NCBI GenBank assembly: GCA_016946835.1
Contig: JACVTC010000018.1
Coordinates: 1,087,501-1,151,500, forward strand
Reading direction: 5' to 3'
Origin: Neocallimastix lanati (nom. inval.)
Lineage: Eukaryota; Neocallimastigomycota; Neocallimastigomycetes; Neocallimastigales; Neocallimastigaceae
DNA: 64,000 bases
Part shown: positions 38,449-49,750 of the stretch, piece by piece
Numbering within the stretch: the first letter of the stretch is position 1
How the letters are laid out: every line of letters starts with the position of its first letter
Notes under the pieces: generated by a model
Databases searched by the model: none
What the model was told of the DNA's origin: nothing
The model's input: only the letters and a program-made list of their open reading frames with translations
Made by a program: the position numbers and the translations under genes

Positions 38449-39250
38449 ATTGTTATCTCCTTTTTGATTTTTTAATAAATGTTTTCTTGATGAAAAAATT
38501 TTTTTTCTTTTTTTTTTTTTATTTTTTTTGTTCGTTTACTAATTCTTTGAGAATTTTATGCTAGCAGATGATGTGATTGAATATTGGCCGTTTATTTGTT
38601 TTATTTTATTTTATTATTTAATTTAATTGGTAGAAATACTATTATTTGATTTGTTGAATGATTAATACTTATATTTTTTTATTTTTTTATTTTTTGTTTT
38701 AAATTTAATTAGTTAAGTTATAATTAAGGTAATTTTTATGTTTTAAATTATTGGTTTAAATTTTGATATTAAGTTCTTCATTGTTTTATATATTTATTTA
38801 GGACGAATTAAATTCACCTTTAATTTATTATTAATTTAATATTTTTTTATTTTATTTTAAATTCTATTCGCTAAATTATTTGTTAATTCCTTTGTTCTTA
38901 ACATGAATTGATTTTCTTTTAAATCTTTTTATTTAATTAGAATTTTAATAAGATATTTGTTTTGTCACTGACAATTTTCAGTGTGGTGTCTATTATTTAC
39001 TGCTCAATAATTCAGCATAGCATCATTTATTTCTTCTTTGCTACTGATTACTTCAGCATAGCATTATTTACTTCTTATTTGTATAAGCATATTTTTTTTT
39101 GTATATAAGTTAAAAGGTAAATTGTTACTCCTCTTTTAAATATATAAGTATTACGTTGAATTAGATTAAAAAAAATTCCTTTTTTTTGTTTTTCTTTTCG
39201 TTTTGTTTTTTTATTTTTATTTTTTTTAAATTTATTTTTTTTTTTTGGTA
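38449..39250 (-). other. 5' leader of copia element E
   Basis: Homologous to the leader of D, including the cagt/actg repeats (38965-39065). It contains poly-T and poly-A runs. Confidence 0.7.
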
Positions 39251-39566
39251 TTTTAAGACATAAATTAGTAAGAATATGTTTTATTATTATTATTTTTATA
39301 CTATATATATTGTAATACTTAGCTTTACATAAGCTGAGATCTTTATTAATGAGTTGAGACTCTTAATCTTATAAACACTAAAATTATAAAAGTACACTTA
39401 TAAAGTATGTAATATTAATATAATATTTTATTTGTTATATAAAAAAAAAATAACTATATTTTTATAAACTATTTGTAATTTTCTTATCTTATTTTGTTTG
39501 TATGTATAATTTGTAAAATATCATTGGTAGATATTATGCTCGACACATTAATATTATCGTTTAACA
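39251..39566 (-). repeat. 5' LTR of copia element E
   Basis: Minus-strand LTR starting TGTTAAACGATAATATT at 39566, matching the 3' LTR of D at 33434. It extends past the end of D's LTR match, with gagtctcaactc and cagcttatg motifs. The inner boundary is approximate. Confidence 0.75.
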
Positions 39567-39639
39567 TTCTTTAGTAGAAATAATATTGTATTTATAAAAT
39601 AATAAAATATTAATAAAAATTATTAATAACTCAAATATA

Positions 39640-39800
39640 CTTATTAAACCAGCTACAACATAAATAATAACACATTATTTATTTTATATAATGTTATATT
39701 AAATCATGTTTTATTTATATCACGTATTTTCAAATGATTTATTAATTTATTTTTATGTAATTATTAATGAAGAAATTAATAATTAAAGTTTTATATTCAT
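39640..39800 (-). repeat. Dispersed repeat, inverted copy of 45225-45390 and 45975-46110
   Basis: The reverse complement contains aaactttaattattaat, aataattacataaaaataaa and acgtgatataaa, in the same order as at 45225-45390 and 45975-46110. No coding content. Possibly a MITE or an old LTR fragment. Confidence 0.7.
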
Positions 39801-39972
39801 TTATATCAATAAATTCAAAATTTTATATCTCTTAATGTAAATTTTAAATCTTATTAATATCAGATTTGTAAATTCAATATAATAATAAATATTTTCTGTT
39901 CTAGAAGAAATATTATTTTATAAAGTTTAAAAAACTAATAAATTTAGAAAATAAATTTTAATTTATTAAATA

Positions 39973-40402
39973 TGTATAATGTATGCCTCATAATTAAAAT
40001 TAAAAATTTTTCTTTAATCATGCGCCACTACAATAAAATAAATGGGCATAATAAATTATTTCAGCCATTAGTATTTTTACATTTTTTCTTTATGTCCAAA
40101 AAGTATTTAAGATGAAATACTATAAAAATAAATAATATTTCGAAGAATTAGAAATCTTTCTTTTCTCTTTTTTCTAACTTTACTTCTCAATAAAAAGATC
40201 AAATTTTAAAAGAAGTTTACATATTAGAAATAGATAAACCTATAATCAATCCATCAAGAATATTATTACTATAATAGAGAGAAATTAAATATTGAATTAA
40301 GATAATTTTAAATTAAGTAATTAATAAAACAAAATAATAAATAAAGTTGAACAATCCTGTGATATCCCTGTAAACATTAATCTTTTGCTAATATATTTAA
40401 CA
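39973..40402 (+). repeat. 5' LTR of Ty3 element J
   Basis: Starts TGTATAATG and ends ATATTTAACA. It aligns with 44724-45167 over its length with moderate divergence (for example gccactacaataaaat and tagagagaaa motifs). The divergence indicates an old insertion. Confidence 0.8.
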
Positions 40403-40440
40403 TTAATCTTTTTATTGACCTTACCCCTAATATCACTAAC

Positions 40441-41140
40441 ATGGAAACCAGTAAATCTAATGCCGATACAGTTAATAAGAATGCTAGCTCCTAATCTGAC
40501 GTTACCAACAAAGACGATCTTACAATGAATATCACCATCAGTCTCAGCATGATAGGTCAAGCTATGGAAACCCAAACACAACTCATGAGAAGTCTATAAC
40601 AACTATTGGATTTGACATGTGACCTGAAAGAAAAGCTTACTGGAAGGAACCAAGTCTCGAACACCAGCATCAAAAATAGTAGAGATATTGTCATCACTTC
40701 CTTAGAAGTCCCCTCAAAAAATCTGGTTAACATAAATTTATTTAAGGGTAAAGACACAGACATTGAAAGATTCTTTTATAATTCTATGCTTTCGAAAAGA
40801 AAAGTTTCGATTTTATTGAGGTTCACTTAAGTTCCACTTCAGGAAGGTATTATATTTTCATGAATGAAAAACAAAGGGAGAATCCCTATTCAAACTTACT
40901 TTTGGACGAATTTAAGAAATTTCACCTTATAGATCTTCCGGATTTACTAAAACTCAAAAGACTAAAAGAGCTCAAGCATAAGTGGGATAACGTTACTAAC
41001 TTCGTTACCAAGTTTATGTTATACGCTATCTAATTACAGATTCCAGAAATCCTCCGGTTAGAACTTTTCGAAGACCGTGTTCATCCATTAGTAAAGAAGA
41101 AATTATTGGATTTAGAACTCTAGTGTAAAGATATAATCAA
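40441..41140 (+). pseudogene. Gag remnant of Ty3 element J
   Basis: Begins ATGGAAACC 38 nt after the LTR end. The frame has TAA stops near 40492 and 40597, then is open at 40606-40830 (VNINLFKGKDTDIERFF, a typical gag start of the capsid domain). It continues in broken frames to about 41130 (ELKHKWDNVTNFV and LELCKDII-like text). Non-functional. Confidence 0.75.
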
Positions 41141-41835
41141 TATCTTTAATACATTAATAAATTTATTTTGTACATTAGATAATTTAATGTAATTCACTTT
41201 TACAAAGTAATGTAAATACATTAAATTATGTAAAATATATTAATTTATGTAATGAACTGATTTATACAAATTAATAATAAATTTATATTTTTACAATCTG
41301 TAAATTTAGTAATATAAAATTAATTACTAAAAAACTTAAATCTTAATAATAAAATATTTTAATAAAATACAGTCTAGTTTAATTTGTTTAGGTTAATTTT
41401 ATTTAGTTTAATTCTAGTTAGTTTAATAATAATAAAATTAAATAATAAATATATAATTAATAGTATTAATAATAAAGGAATAATAAATAAATAATAAAAA
41501 CGCATTTATTTAATTTGAGCCAAAACAAATTGAATAAAAAGTTTATTGAATTAGTTTTAGTTATTTTATAACTTTATTTGATTTTAGATTAGTTTTTATT
41601 TATTTTATATTGAATATATATTTAAATAAATAGAAATAAAATATTTTAATATAATTAAGAAAAAATATAAATAAATGTAAAATTATTTTATTTTTAAAAA
41701 AATTATAATTAATATTAATTATTTTACAATTAATAAGTAATAAAAGAATTTTAATAAAGAGATATTAATAAAGGAAGTTTTTTAATAAAACAAATTTTAA
41801 TTGTGTATTGTTTATTATTAATAATAGTGTTTAAC
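41140..41835. other. AT-rich insertion within Ty3 element J
   Basis: Roughly 700 bp of non-coding AT-rich DNA separate gag and the protease/RT text of J. Palindromic taatgta/tacatta motifs are visible near 41150-41270. It is probably an insertion or decayed sequence, with no family recognised. Confidence 0.55.
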
Positions 41836-44720
41836 ATAATTGTAATATGTTCCATAAGAACATTTTACACCCAGAGAAGAACTATCGGAAACAACTCGAG
41901 TATCACTCAAGAGTTGAGTGTCGAGATTAAACTAACCGACGATGAAGGGAAAATAATCGAAAAGAAATAGGAAGTTCGTTTCATGCTTTCAAAAAATATT
42001 CCTTATGGGTGTCTGCTAGTATACATACCTTATTCGACCTCAAGGAGGATTACAAACACTACTTCAACGAAGAAGAAATAGGTTCGATGGATTCATCATA
42101 ACTGTTAGAGGATCTTAATAGAAACAAGTTCTCTTTCGTTATGATGGAAAATGAAAATACTTTTAACCTTAGGCTGCTCCCCGAAGAGTATCGATAGTAT
42201 TCTTCCGTTTTTAGTCAGCAATCAAGCAACAAATTACCTCTACATTGGATTCAACGAAGTTAAAGTAAAGGATTCTTATCCATTACCATTATATAATCTA
42301 TTTTTCGAACAGGTAAAAGAATCCAATTATATAATCAAATTTGATCTAAAAGCTGCTTACAACCTTGTACGAATAAGAAAAGGCTATAAATACAAAACTG
42401 CTATTCGTATTCGTCAGGGTCAATATAAGTATTCGGTAATGCCTTTCAAGCTCATCAATGCTCCAGCTGTTTTTTAAAAGGTTTATAAATGTTTTTTATC
42501 TGATTTTACTAATAAATTTGATTTTGTTTATTTAGATGATACCTTTATATTTTCTAGGACACTATAAGAACACTAAGAACACGTCAAAACCTTAATGAAA
42601 GCCCTTAGGGAAAACCATCTACTCGTGAACCAAGAAATATGTTTTTTTCACGTAGAAGAACTGGATTTCCTAGGCTATGTCATATCCGGGAAGTTCATTA
42701 AGACAGATCCAAAGAAGTTATAAGCAGTTCTATCTTGGCCGGAACCAACAACTGTGAAACAAGTTCAGATATTTTTTGGATTTAGTAATTACTATAATCT
42801 GATTATAAAAAATTTTTCATTAAAAATAAGTCCGCTCTTCCCCCTAACAAAGAAAGGAATTGACTTCGATTGGAATGAAAAGTGTCAGAAATTTTTCGAC
42901 CCATTTAAGAAGCTAATAACTATTGTACCAATACTGCTACTTCCCGATCCTGAGAAACCCTTCATCTTATGGACTGATGCTATAATTCAATTACTGATAG
43001 GAAATTACTTGTCATAATCATAGGTCTCGAGGAATGGAAACACCTACTTATTGGAGCAAAGGAGTCAATCAAGATCTAGACCATAGAAATCTATTATTTG
43101 CTAGAAAACCCCAAAAGATAAGTATGAGCCAAACGCATTGCCAAGAAATTTTGTCATATTACAACTAAAGAGCTATTTATAGACCAGGGTCCACGAATGT
43201 AAGGGCTGATAGCTTATTAAGGCACCTGGACTATTCAAAAGATCAAGAAATCCAGTACGAATCAATCCTCGATCCAAATAAATATTCTTTTTACTGCTTC
43301 ATGAACGGCCCTTCCATGCTCAATTCAGTTAAATCTAATCAAGTGGAGGACCCAATTTTCAGTCCATTGATTTATGTATTAAACGCGAATGAGTCCGAAT
43401 TGAAGCATGTTCGTATGTATGACTTTCACGAATTCTCTCTTGAAAACAATTTACTTCTTTATAATGGATTGATCTTCGTACCTGAATCACTTAGAAAGAA
43501 ATTCTCTCGGCACATCATGATTATGCATCTGCTGGACGCTTAGGAATTGAAAAAACTGCCGAATTATTCAATAGAAACTTTTACTGGTCTGCATGGATGA
43601 AAGATGTTCAAAACTACAAAAAATCCTGTAAAATATGCTCCTGTATGAAGTCTTCTCGTCACAAACATCTGTTGAAATGATTCCTCTGGATATTCCGTCC
43701 TTTCCTTGGAAAGTCGTAGATATAGATTTCATTACTAATGTTCTGTCAGGAAATCTAGAATTCTCGATTATGGTCTCATGCGATAGGTTAACAAAAATGG
43801 TTCATCTATATATTTTTCCAGGACTTCATTTTATTAACGAAGCGCTATTGCTTTACTTAAAAAGTGTTTTCTATTTTCATGGACTACCAACTGAAGTTAT
43901 AACAGACCTATGGAAAGAAATAATGGATATCCTTTCTATTAAGCATAGTACTTCAATTACTGGTTATCACACAACTGTAGGACAAATCGAGAGGTTGAAT
44001 CAGTCTATCAAACAATTCATTAGATGTTTCCTTAGAACTTACCTTTCTGAAGATTGATGGGATTGGTTGTATTTAATTGAATTTATTTACAACAATAGTA
44101 AAAATTCATCCACTGGACAACTCCATTCTTAGCTTTCCATGAGTTCCTACCTTTATTCTCTCCACTCAGCAATTCGGGCATCTCTACATCTGGTAATGTC
44201 TACTATATTCCAGACTTCGCTGCGAATGTGAAAAAACTAAAGCACCTATGCTGATTCTAAAAGAAGTTTCCCTCAATCCTTCAAAGTTGGAGACCTAGCT
44301 CTGTTGAAAAGTCCTTCCAATTATATTCAAAATTCTTCAACAAAATTATGTCCGAAGAAATACGGATCCTTTAAAATTACGGAGGCCTTAAATTTTAATA
44401 ATTAAAAACTAAATCTTTCAAATTCCCCTTATCCACGTAAATTTGATATTTTCAGTACTTGTGAACTAGAACCTTTTACCAAACGAAATAATTATCTTTC
44501 CGTTATAAATGACTTTTCAGAAATTCATTCAATCTTAAATTGCAGAATTAATCTTGAAAAAAACAATTACGATTAATTAGCATATTATATAGAACCCGGG
44601 ATTTTGAATAAATATGTGGATTCCTCGATTATAGACGAAGATGATTAATATTCTGAAATACTAACCCATTTAAATAATAAATCCAACAATTCTCCTATAT
44701 AAAATGGGGCTTGAAGGGGG
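41836..44720 (+). pseudogene. Pol remnant of Ty3 element J (protease end, RT, RNase H, integrase)
   Basis: Landmarks in Ty3 order: the RT entry LPEEYR near 42180, VKDSYPLPL then FDLKAAYNLVRI and MPFKLINAPAVF (42267-42477), FVYLDD near 42530, FLGYVIS near 42670, and the RNase H start FILWTDA near 42960. The integrase zinc finger reads LGIEKTAELFNRNFYW then CKICSCMK near 43540-43650, and the core has VDIDFI near 43720 and YHTTVGQIERLNQS near 43980. The second Asp region reads VITDLWKEI, so the usual DNG is altered. There are many stops and frameshifts. The RT reads more like chromovirus-type Ty3 elements than A, B or C. Confidence 0.82.
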
Positions 44721-44723
44721 TAG

Positions 44724-45167
44724 TGTAATGAATGTCTCTAAAATAAAATAAAAAATACTTTTCTTTTATCATTCCCTATATATTATGATATATATGCCAC
44801 TACAATAAAATGAATAGACATAATAAATTATTTCAACCATTAGTATTTTTACATTGTTTCTTTATGTCCAAAAAAAATTTAAAATGAAATACTATAAAAA
44901 TAAATAATATTTCAAAAAATTAGAAATATCTCTTTTCTCTTTTTTCCAACTTTACTTCTCATTAAAAAGATCAATCTTTATAAAAAATTTAGATATTAGA
45001 AATAGATAAAACTATAATCAATCCAACAAGAATATTATTACTACTCTAATAGAGAGAAACTAAATATTGAATAAAGATAATTTTAAATTAATTAATAAAA
45101 TAATATAATATATAAAGTTGAACAAGATATCCCAGTAAACATTAATCTATTGCTAATATATTTAACA
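44724..45167 (+). repeat. 3' LTR of Ty3 element J
   Basis: Starts TGTAATGAATG right after a polypurine tract (gaagggggtag, 44713-44723) and ends ATATTTAACA. It pairs with 39973-40402. Confidence 0.8.
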
Positions 45168-46287
45168 ATATGTAAAATATATTCTTAAACTTTAATTTTT
45201 AATATTAATAGATAATATATAATGAAAATAAAAACTTTAATTATTAATGAATTATTTTATTAATAATTACACAAAAATAAATTAATAAATCATTAAATTA
45301 TAACTTGATTAATTATCATATGTTTATAAGCTGATATAAAAATAATATGATATAAAATAGATTTATGTAATATCATAAATATTATAAAACACATAAAATT
45401 AATGTTAGAATAAAATTTATAACATAAATATTTTATGTTATTATATTTTTTTGTAATTTTAAATATTTTATATTTATAATTTTTAATGATGATTATTATA
45501 AATCTTTTATTAATTTTATTATATTTTTTATAATATTAAATGAAATAATTAATTCTTAGTATTTTAAAATAGTTTATAATTAAAGTGAATTATATAAAGA
45601 ATACTGTTGCAATGGTAATTAACAGTATAAAAAGTTATTGCCATAAAAAAATTTTTTTATTACTAAAAGTAGTTTAATATTATTAAAATATAATAAATTT
45701 ATATTTTAATATTATTAAACTACTTTTAGTTATTTAATTAAATAAATTTAATTTATAAAATAAATAAATGAATAAATAAAAATATATTAATTAATAAATA
45801 AATAAATAAATAAATAAATTATAAAACTTCTCCAAGAAAGAGATAAACGAACCTGATGAGTTTATCATAGACCTTTTAATTAAAATTACTAATAATTATT
45901 TCATAATTGATTTGTTAGAAAGAATACTATTAATAAAATTTATTAAATTAGTGCTAGAATAAATAAATGGTATAATATGAAAATAAAAACTTTAATTATT
46001 AATATAATTATTTCGTTAATAATTACATAAAAATAAATTAATTTTAAATGTGATTTAATGTAACGTGATATAAAATAGATTTATGTAATATCATAAATTC
46101 TAAATGGGAGTATTGGATTTCAATAAATATATTTAAGTAATTTGGTTTAATAAAAATTTAATTATAATTAACTTTAATAATTAAAGTTATTTGATAAAAG
46201 TAATGTATAAAATAATTTTCATTAAACTAATAAAATTAAAAAAATTAAAATATAATCAATAAAAAAATACTAAAAATTAAATTTAAC
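45168..46287. other. AT-rich DNA with dispersed repeats
   Basis: No gene. It contains two copies of the dispersed repeat (about 45225-45390 and 45975-46110) and a perfect hairpin (45662-45730). It lies downstream of the minus-strand tRNA gene. The expected Pol III T-run terminator would lie just below 46288, but only short T runs (ttt near 46282) are seen there. Confidence 0.6.
45662..45730. repeat. Perfect 31-bp hairpin with 7-nt loop
   Basis: 45662-45692 is the exact reverse complement of 45700-45730 by reading. The arms start actaaaagtagtttaatatt. No function assigned. Confidence 0.9.
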
Positions 46288-46359
46288 TAGCAGCGGTATG
46301 TTTCGATCATACAACCTGTGGGTTATGAGCCCACCACGCTTCCACTGCGCTACGCTGCT
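46288..46359 (-). tRNA. Initiator tRNA-Met (CAT)
   Basis: 72-nt cloverleaf on the minus strand. The acceptor stem is AGCAGCG with CGCTGCT, giving an A1:U72 pair, and the discriminator is A. The anticodon stem is GTGGG/CCCAC, carrying the three G:C pairs of initiators, around CTCATAA (anticodon CAT). The T loop reads ATCGAAA, with A in place of the usual TT start, another eukaryotic initiator feature. CCA is not encoded. No intron. It supplies the start methionine for cytoplasmic translation. The LTR of Ty3 element A begins 15 bp upstream of its 5' end. Confidence 0.97.
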
Positions 46360-46370
46360 ATTTTGTGATT

Positions 46371-46374
46371 TTTT
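46371..46374. other. Probable target-site duplication, left copy (TTTT)
   Basis: TTTT precedes the LTR, and TTTT follows the right LTR at 54607-54610. The low complexity makes this weak by itself. Confidence 0.45.
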
Positions 46375-46859
46375 TGATAAGAATGTACTAAATAATGCAT
46401 TCTTAATTAAATCTACGATTTATTTCTAATACATTATGTGTACATTATTATTTTTGTACTTTAATAAATTTTTAAATCCAAAGATCAAAAATTAAATCAA
46501 AAATTATATTAAACTTTATATTTTTATATTAAATCTTATATTAATAGTAATATTTTTATATATTTAAAACTTATATTAGCAATATTAATAATAAATCTTA
46601 TTTTTTATTTTTATATTAATAATGAAAATTTGTATTAATAATATTTTTATATATTGATAATTAAAAATTTATATATTATATTTTAACTTTTATTATAAAA
46701 TTTTATATCGAAATGTTTTATTTTATATTGACAAATATTTTATTTTATTAAAAACCTTTATATTAGAATAGTATTTTTATTTTTATTTGAATATTTTAAC
46801 AGATTGTAATAAAAATTTTAGCCAATTAAATAAATTCTTATTAGTAATATTTTAGATAG

Positions 46860-46912
<53 letters not shown>

Positions 46913-47239
46913 TTTTATTAATATTATAAATGTATTTTATTTATATTGTTATAATTAAATTTTATATAATTGATTACAAAAATCAATTTAAATTTAATAG
47001 TTTTTATATATAAAAAGAAAAATAATAATAAAATGTAATTTAGTGGCAAGAACAACTTTTATGCCTTGAAAAAAAAGTATAAATAGTTGTAAATTTTGCT
47101 ACCAATTTTTAAAAATCATAAAATAAAATCAAATAAAATAAAATCAAATAAAATAAAATAAATAAAATAAATAATAAATAAATAAATAAAATTTGTGTTC
47201 CTTTACTTTATTTTTATTTAATTCTCTAAAACCTTAACA
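46375..47239 (+). repeat. 5' LTR of Ty3 element A
   Basis: 865 nt, TGATAAG...TTAACA. By eye it is identical to the 3' LTR (53746-54606) except for the A-tract (46 versus 42 A), so the insertion is recent. The tract lies at 46865-46910. The LTR carries a TATA box at 47078-47086. Confidence 0.92.
47078..47086 (+). promoter_or_regulatory. TATA box in the LTR of element A
   Basis: TATAAATAG stands out in a locally less AT-rich stretch, about 155 nt before the LTR end. It is placed to drive the element transcript. Confidence 0.55.
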
Positions 47240-47245
47240 TTTATA

Positions 47246-47263
47246 TGGTGGAGATATTGGGGA
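47246..47263 (+). other. Candidate primer-binding site of element A
   Basis: TGGTGGAGATATTGGGGA starts 6 nt after the LTR end. The leading TGG pairs with a tRNA CCA tail. It does not match the 3' end of the neighbouring initiator tRNA (which would need TGGTAGCAGCGG), so another primer is implied. The tRNA is not identified. Confidence 0.5.
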
Positions 47264-48259
47264 ATTAAATAGAGATAATAGTAAATAACATAGATTTTTT
47301 TTAATTTTTTTTTATTTTATATTGATAAACAAGTAAGTCGTTAATCCTTTGATTAACCTATGGCGCTTGTTTGATATATATATAAAAAATTTTTTTTAAA
47401 TAAATAAAATTAAGATTCTAAAAAAACAAATTTTGTAAAATTATAACAAGGAGCGGATAGAGCTCATACACAGTGTATTCTCAGATAGCAACAAATTAAC
47501 TCTATTCATAGTAGGTTATTGAATAGTAGTTAATTTGGAGATTAATTGGAAAGTAGACGAAGGTATTTGGTTACCGACCCGGTAATAATAGTTCAGCCTT
47601 CAACGTTTCAACACACGAAGGTGCGGGTACTTTCCAAGCACTGGCGAATAAGGAGCTTACGTCACCGAAGGCGTAAGATTGTTTTTTTTATATATATTTT
47701 TTTACTTTTCTTTGTGCTAGTTATAAGGCACTTTATTATATAAAGTATCAGACTTTGGCTAACTTCGCCATTTAAATTTTTTTTATTTTTTTTTTATTAC
47801 TGATACTTTATTTGTTTAATAATTCCTGTAAAAGAATCTTAATTTACTTTGAAAATATTGTGTTTTTAGTTAATTTTTATTAGTTAATAAAAATATTATT
47901 GAATACTTTTAAAATTTTTTTTTATTCCGTACATAGATTATCGGATTAAGTTTATCCTACATAGTAATTGGGCTAGTGGGCTCTGAACTGCTATATTTTA
48001 TATTGAATATAGTAATCGTGGCACACGCGTGGCATGACACCATTAGGTAAGCTGCACGTCAGACAGTGTGTACTATCAGATTGTACGACAATAAAGATTA
48101 TTTTTTTGTATTTAATAATTATAATTAATTAATAATTTTATTAGCTATAACAATACAATATTTATCGTTTAAAAAGAAAAATTTTTGAAAGGTGAAAATA
48201 ATAAATAAAACTTTGCTTCTAAATTTATTACTACAAATATACTAAATTACAAAATTCAA

Positions 48260-48660
48260 GTGGTTGATAAAGATTTCGAGCTTGAAAAATATTCTATTAA
48301 GTTGTCGATAAAGATTTCGAACTTAAAATTATTCCATTGAGTTGTCGATAAAGATTTCGAACTTAAAAATTATTCTATTGAGTTGTCGATAAAGATTTCG
48401 AACTTAAAAATTATTCTTAATAAAGTAGTCGAAAAGAACCTCTTGCTTTATAATTTCTACTAAGTTGTCGATAAAGATTTCGAACTTAAAATTATTCCAT
48501 TGAGTTGTCGATAAAGATTTCGAACTTAAAAATTATTCTATTGAGTTGTCGATAAAGATTTCGAACTTAAAAATTATTCTTAATAAAGTAGTCGAAAAGA
48601 ACCTCTTGCTTTATAATTTCTACTAAGTTGTCGATAAGGATTTCGAGCTTATACCTACTA
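48260..48660. repeat. Tandem array in the leader of element A (~41-bp unit, higher-order ~165 bp)
   Basis: Eight copies of a unit built on gttgtcgataaagatttcga. Three units plus a spacer (agtagtcgaaaagaacctct...) are repeated as a block, giving a higher-order period of about 165 bp. Each unit core can form a small TCGA...TCGA stem. Confidence 0.9.
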
Positions 48661-48817
48661 AAGAAAGCAAATAAAATTATTATTTTCAAGAATTACTAAA
48701 ATATATTGTTTTAAAATTTGATTCGATACTAAATTACCTATATTTTTAAAGTTGGATTTCCAAATTTATTCGTATTTAATCACCTCATTAATATATAACA
48801 AGAAATATTTAAACAAA

Positions 48818-49729
48818 ATGTCCAAGGAAACAATTTTGAGCTTTAAAGAATTAAAAAAAGAATTAAGAGATATTGTGAAACTTAGCAAGGACAATTTAGA
48901 TATTAAGTCCTGGGCTACTGAATTAAAACTTTGGATCAAGATACAAGGTATCACAGATCCAGAAACAATATTTAATGCTTGTTTACTTACCAGCTCTGGT
49001 GAAGTACAACGCGTTATTGAAGATTTGGGAGAAGATAGTGATGATGAAAGTGATGATTCATCAGATGAAGAAGAAGATGATGATGAAGAAGAAAATGTTG
49101 ATGATGATATTAAATTTCCTTCCCTTGAAAAAATTATTTCAAGTCTTGAAAATTTTTACGGTATTAAAGAAGACCAAAATTTACTTCTTAAAGAACTTCG
49201 TGCAATGCGAATTAAAAGAAACGAAAAGATTAAAGACTTTAATGTAAGATATAGAACTTTGTACACTAAACTTGATAAAAAGAGAAGAAAGCGCATTGGT
49301 GTACTAGATTATATTGATTCTATTCAAAATAATTATGAAGCCTGGAAGAAATTATCCCTTAAAGATGATATAAGTATGGATAAAGCTTTCAAAATTGCCG
49401 AGAAAGTAGATAGACTTTCTGTAAGGAACAATAATATTAATACCTATAATGTTAATAATTCCCAACATAATCAAAATAATCAAAACAGTACTACTTCAAG
49501 ACTTTATCCTAAAAGAAGAAACGAAACTTACCAAATAAATCAAACAAATAATAAACCGAAACCTCAAGATATTATAGAAGAATCAACCCAGAAAATGAGA
49601 AATTTATCTGTTAAAACTTGCTTCTTCTGTAAGGAAGAAGGTCATTACTCATACTATTGCCCTCAATTAAATAAGATTATGGAAAAAAATAAAAAAGAAA
49701 TATATTCCAAAAAGTCTTTAAACTTCTAA
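48818..49729 (+). CDS. Ty3 element A Gag
   Basis: Capsid/nucleocapsid precursor of the virus-like particle. The frame is open from an ATG at 48752, but I prefer the ATG at 48818 (context aaacaaaATG, protein MSKETILSF), giving 303 residues. An acidic Asp/Glu run covers about residues 70-95. The capsid-like region resembles element B's Gag (RNEKIKDFNVRYRTLYTKL versus DESIKKFNYRYKKLYKKL). The zinc knuckle CFFCKEEGHYSYYC (CX2CX4HX4C) is near the C-terminus. The last codons contain the slippery site TTTAAAC two codons before the stop TAA, so part of the translation should pass into pol by -1 frameshifting. Confidence 0.88.
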   Translation: MSKETILSFKELKKELRDIVKLSKDNLDIKSWATELKLWIKIQGITDPETIFNACLLTSSGEVQRVIEDLGEDSDDESDDSSDEEEDDDEEENVDDDIKFPSLEKIISSLENFYGIKEDQNLLLKELRAMRIKRNEKIKDFNVRYRTLYTKLDKKRRKRIGVLDYIDSIQNNYEAWKKLSLKDDISMDKAFKIAEKVDRLSVRNNNINTYNVNNSQHNQNNQNSTTSRLYPKRRNETYQINQTNNKPKPQDIIEESTQKMRNLSVKTCFFCKEEGHYSYYCPQLNKIMEKNKKEIYSKKSLNF

Positions 49730-49750
49730 ATGGGAGCAGAAGCACTCCCA
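49717..49750 (+). promoter_or_regulatory. -1 ribosomal frameshift signal, gag-pol of element A
   Basis: The slippery heptamer TTTAAAC at 49717-49723 is in the right phase (T TTA AAC in the gag frame). A 7-nt spacer is followed by a 6-bp stem TGGGAG/CTCCCA (49731-49736 with 49745-49750) and an 8-nt loop. The loop's GAAGC could pair with GCTTC at 49765-49769 to form a pseudoknot. The pol frame is the -1 frame and is open from here onward. Element B has the same layout. Confidence 0.8.

Larger units (their letters stand above)
47240..48751 (+). other. Long 5' leader of element A
   Basis: A leader of about 1.5 kb before gag. The middle (47440-48110) is clearly richer in G and C than its surroundings and can form local stems, for example TTACCG/CGGTAA (47571-47585) and CTTACG/CGTAAG (47656-47677). 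A 65-codon open frame at 47546-47743 lies here and is probably not a gene. Splice-donor-like GTAAGT (47333) and GTAAGC (48047) are present. The tandem array at 48260-48660 is listed separately. Packaging or translation control is possible but unproven. Confidence 0.7.

Noticed and set aside
46863-46912. Poly(A) tail of a retroposed mRNA
   Set aside because: The A-tract occurs at the same place in both LTRs of element A, so it belongs to the LTR.
47246-47263. Primer-binding site for the neighbouring initiator tRNA
   Set aside because: The sequence after TGG does not pair with the 3' end of the initiator tRNA encoded at 46288-46359.
47900-48110. Possible second tRNA or other Pol III gene in the GC-richer part of the leader
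   Set aside because: No cloverleaf with matching acceptor stem, anticodon stem and T loop could be drawn.
48260-48660. CRISPR-like array
   Set aside because: Spacers are not unique; units and spacers are repeated as blocks and the locus is a retrotransposon leader in a eukaryote.
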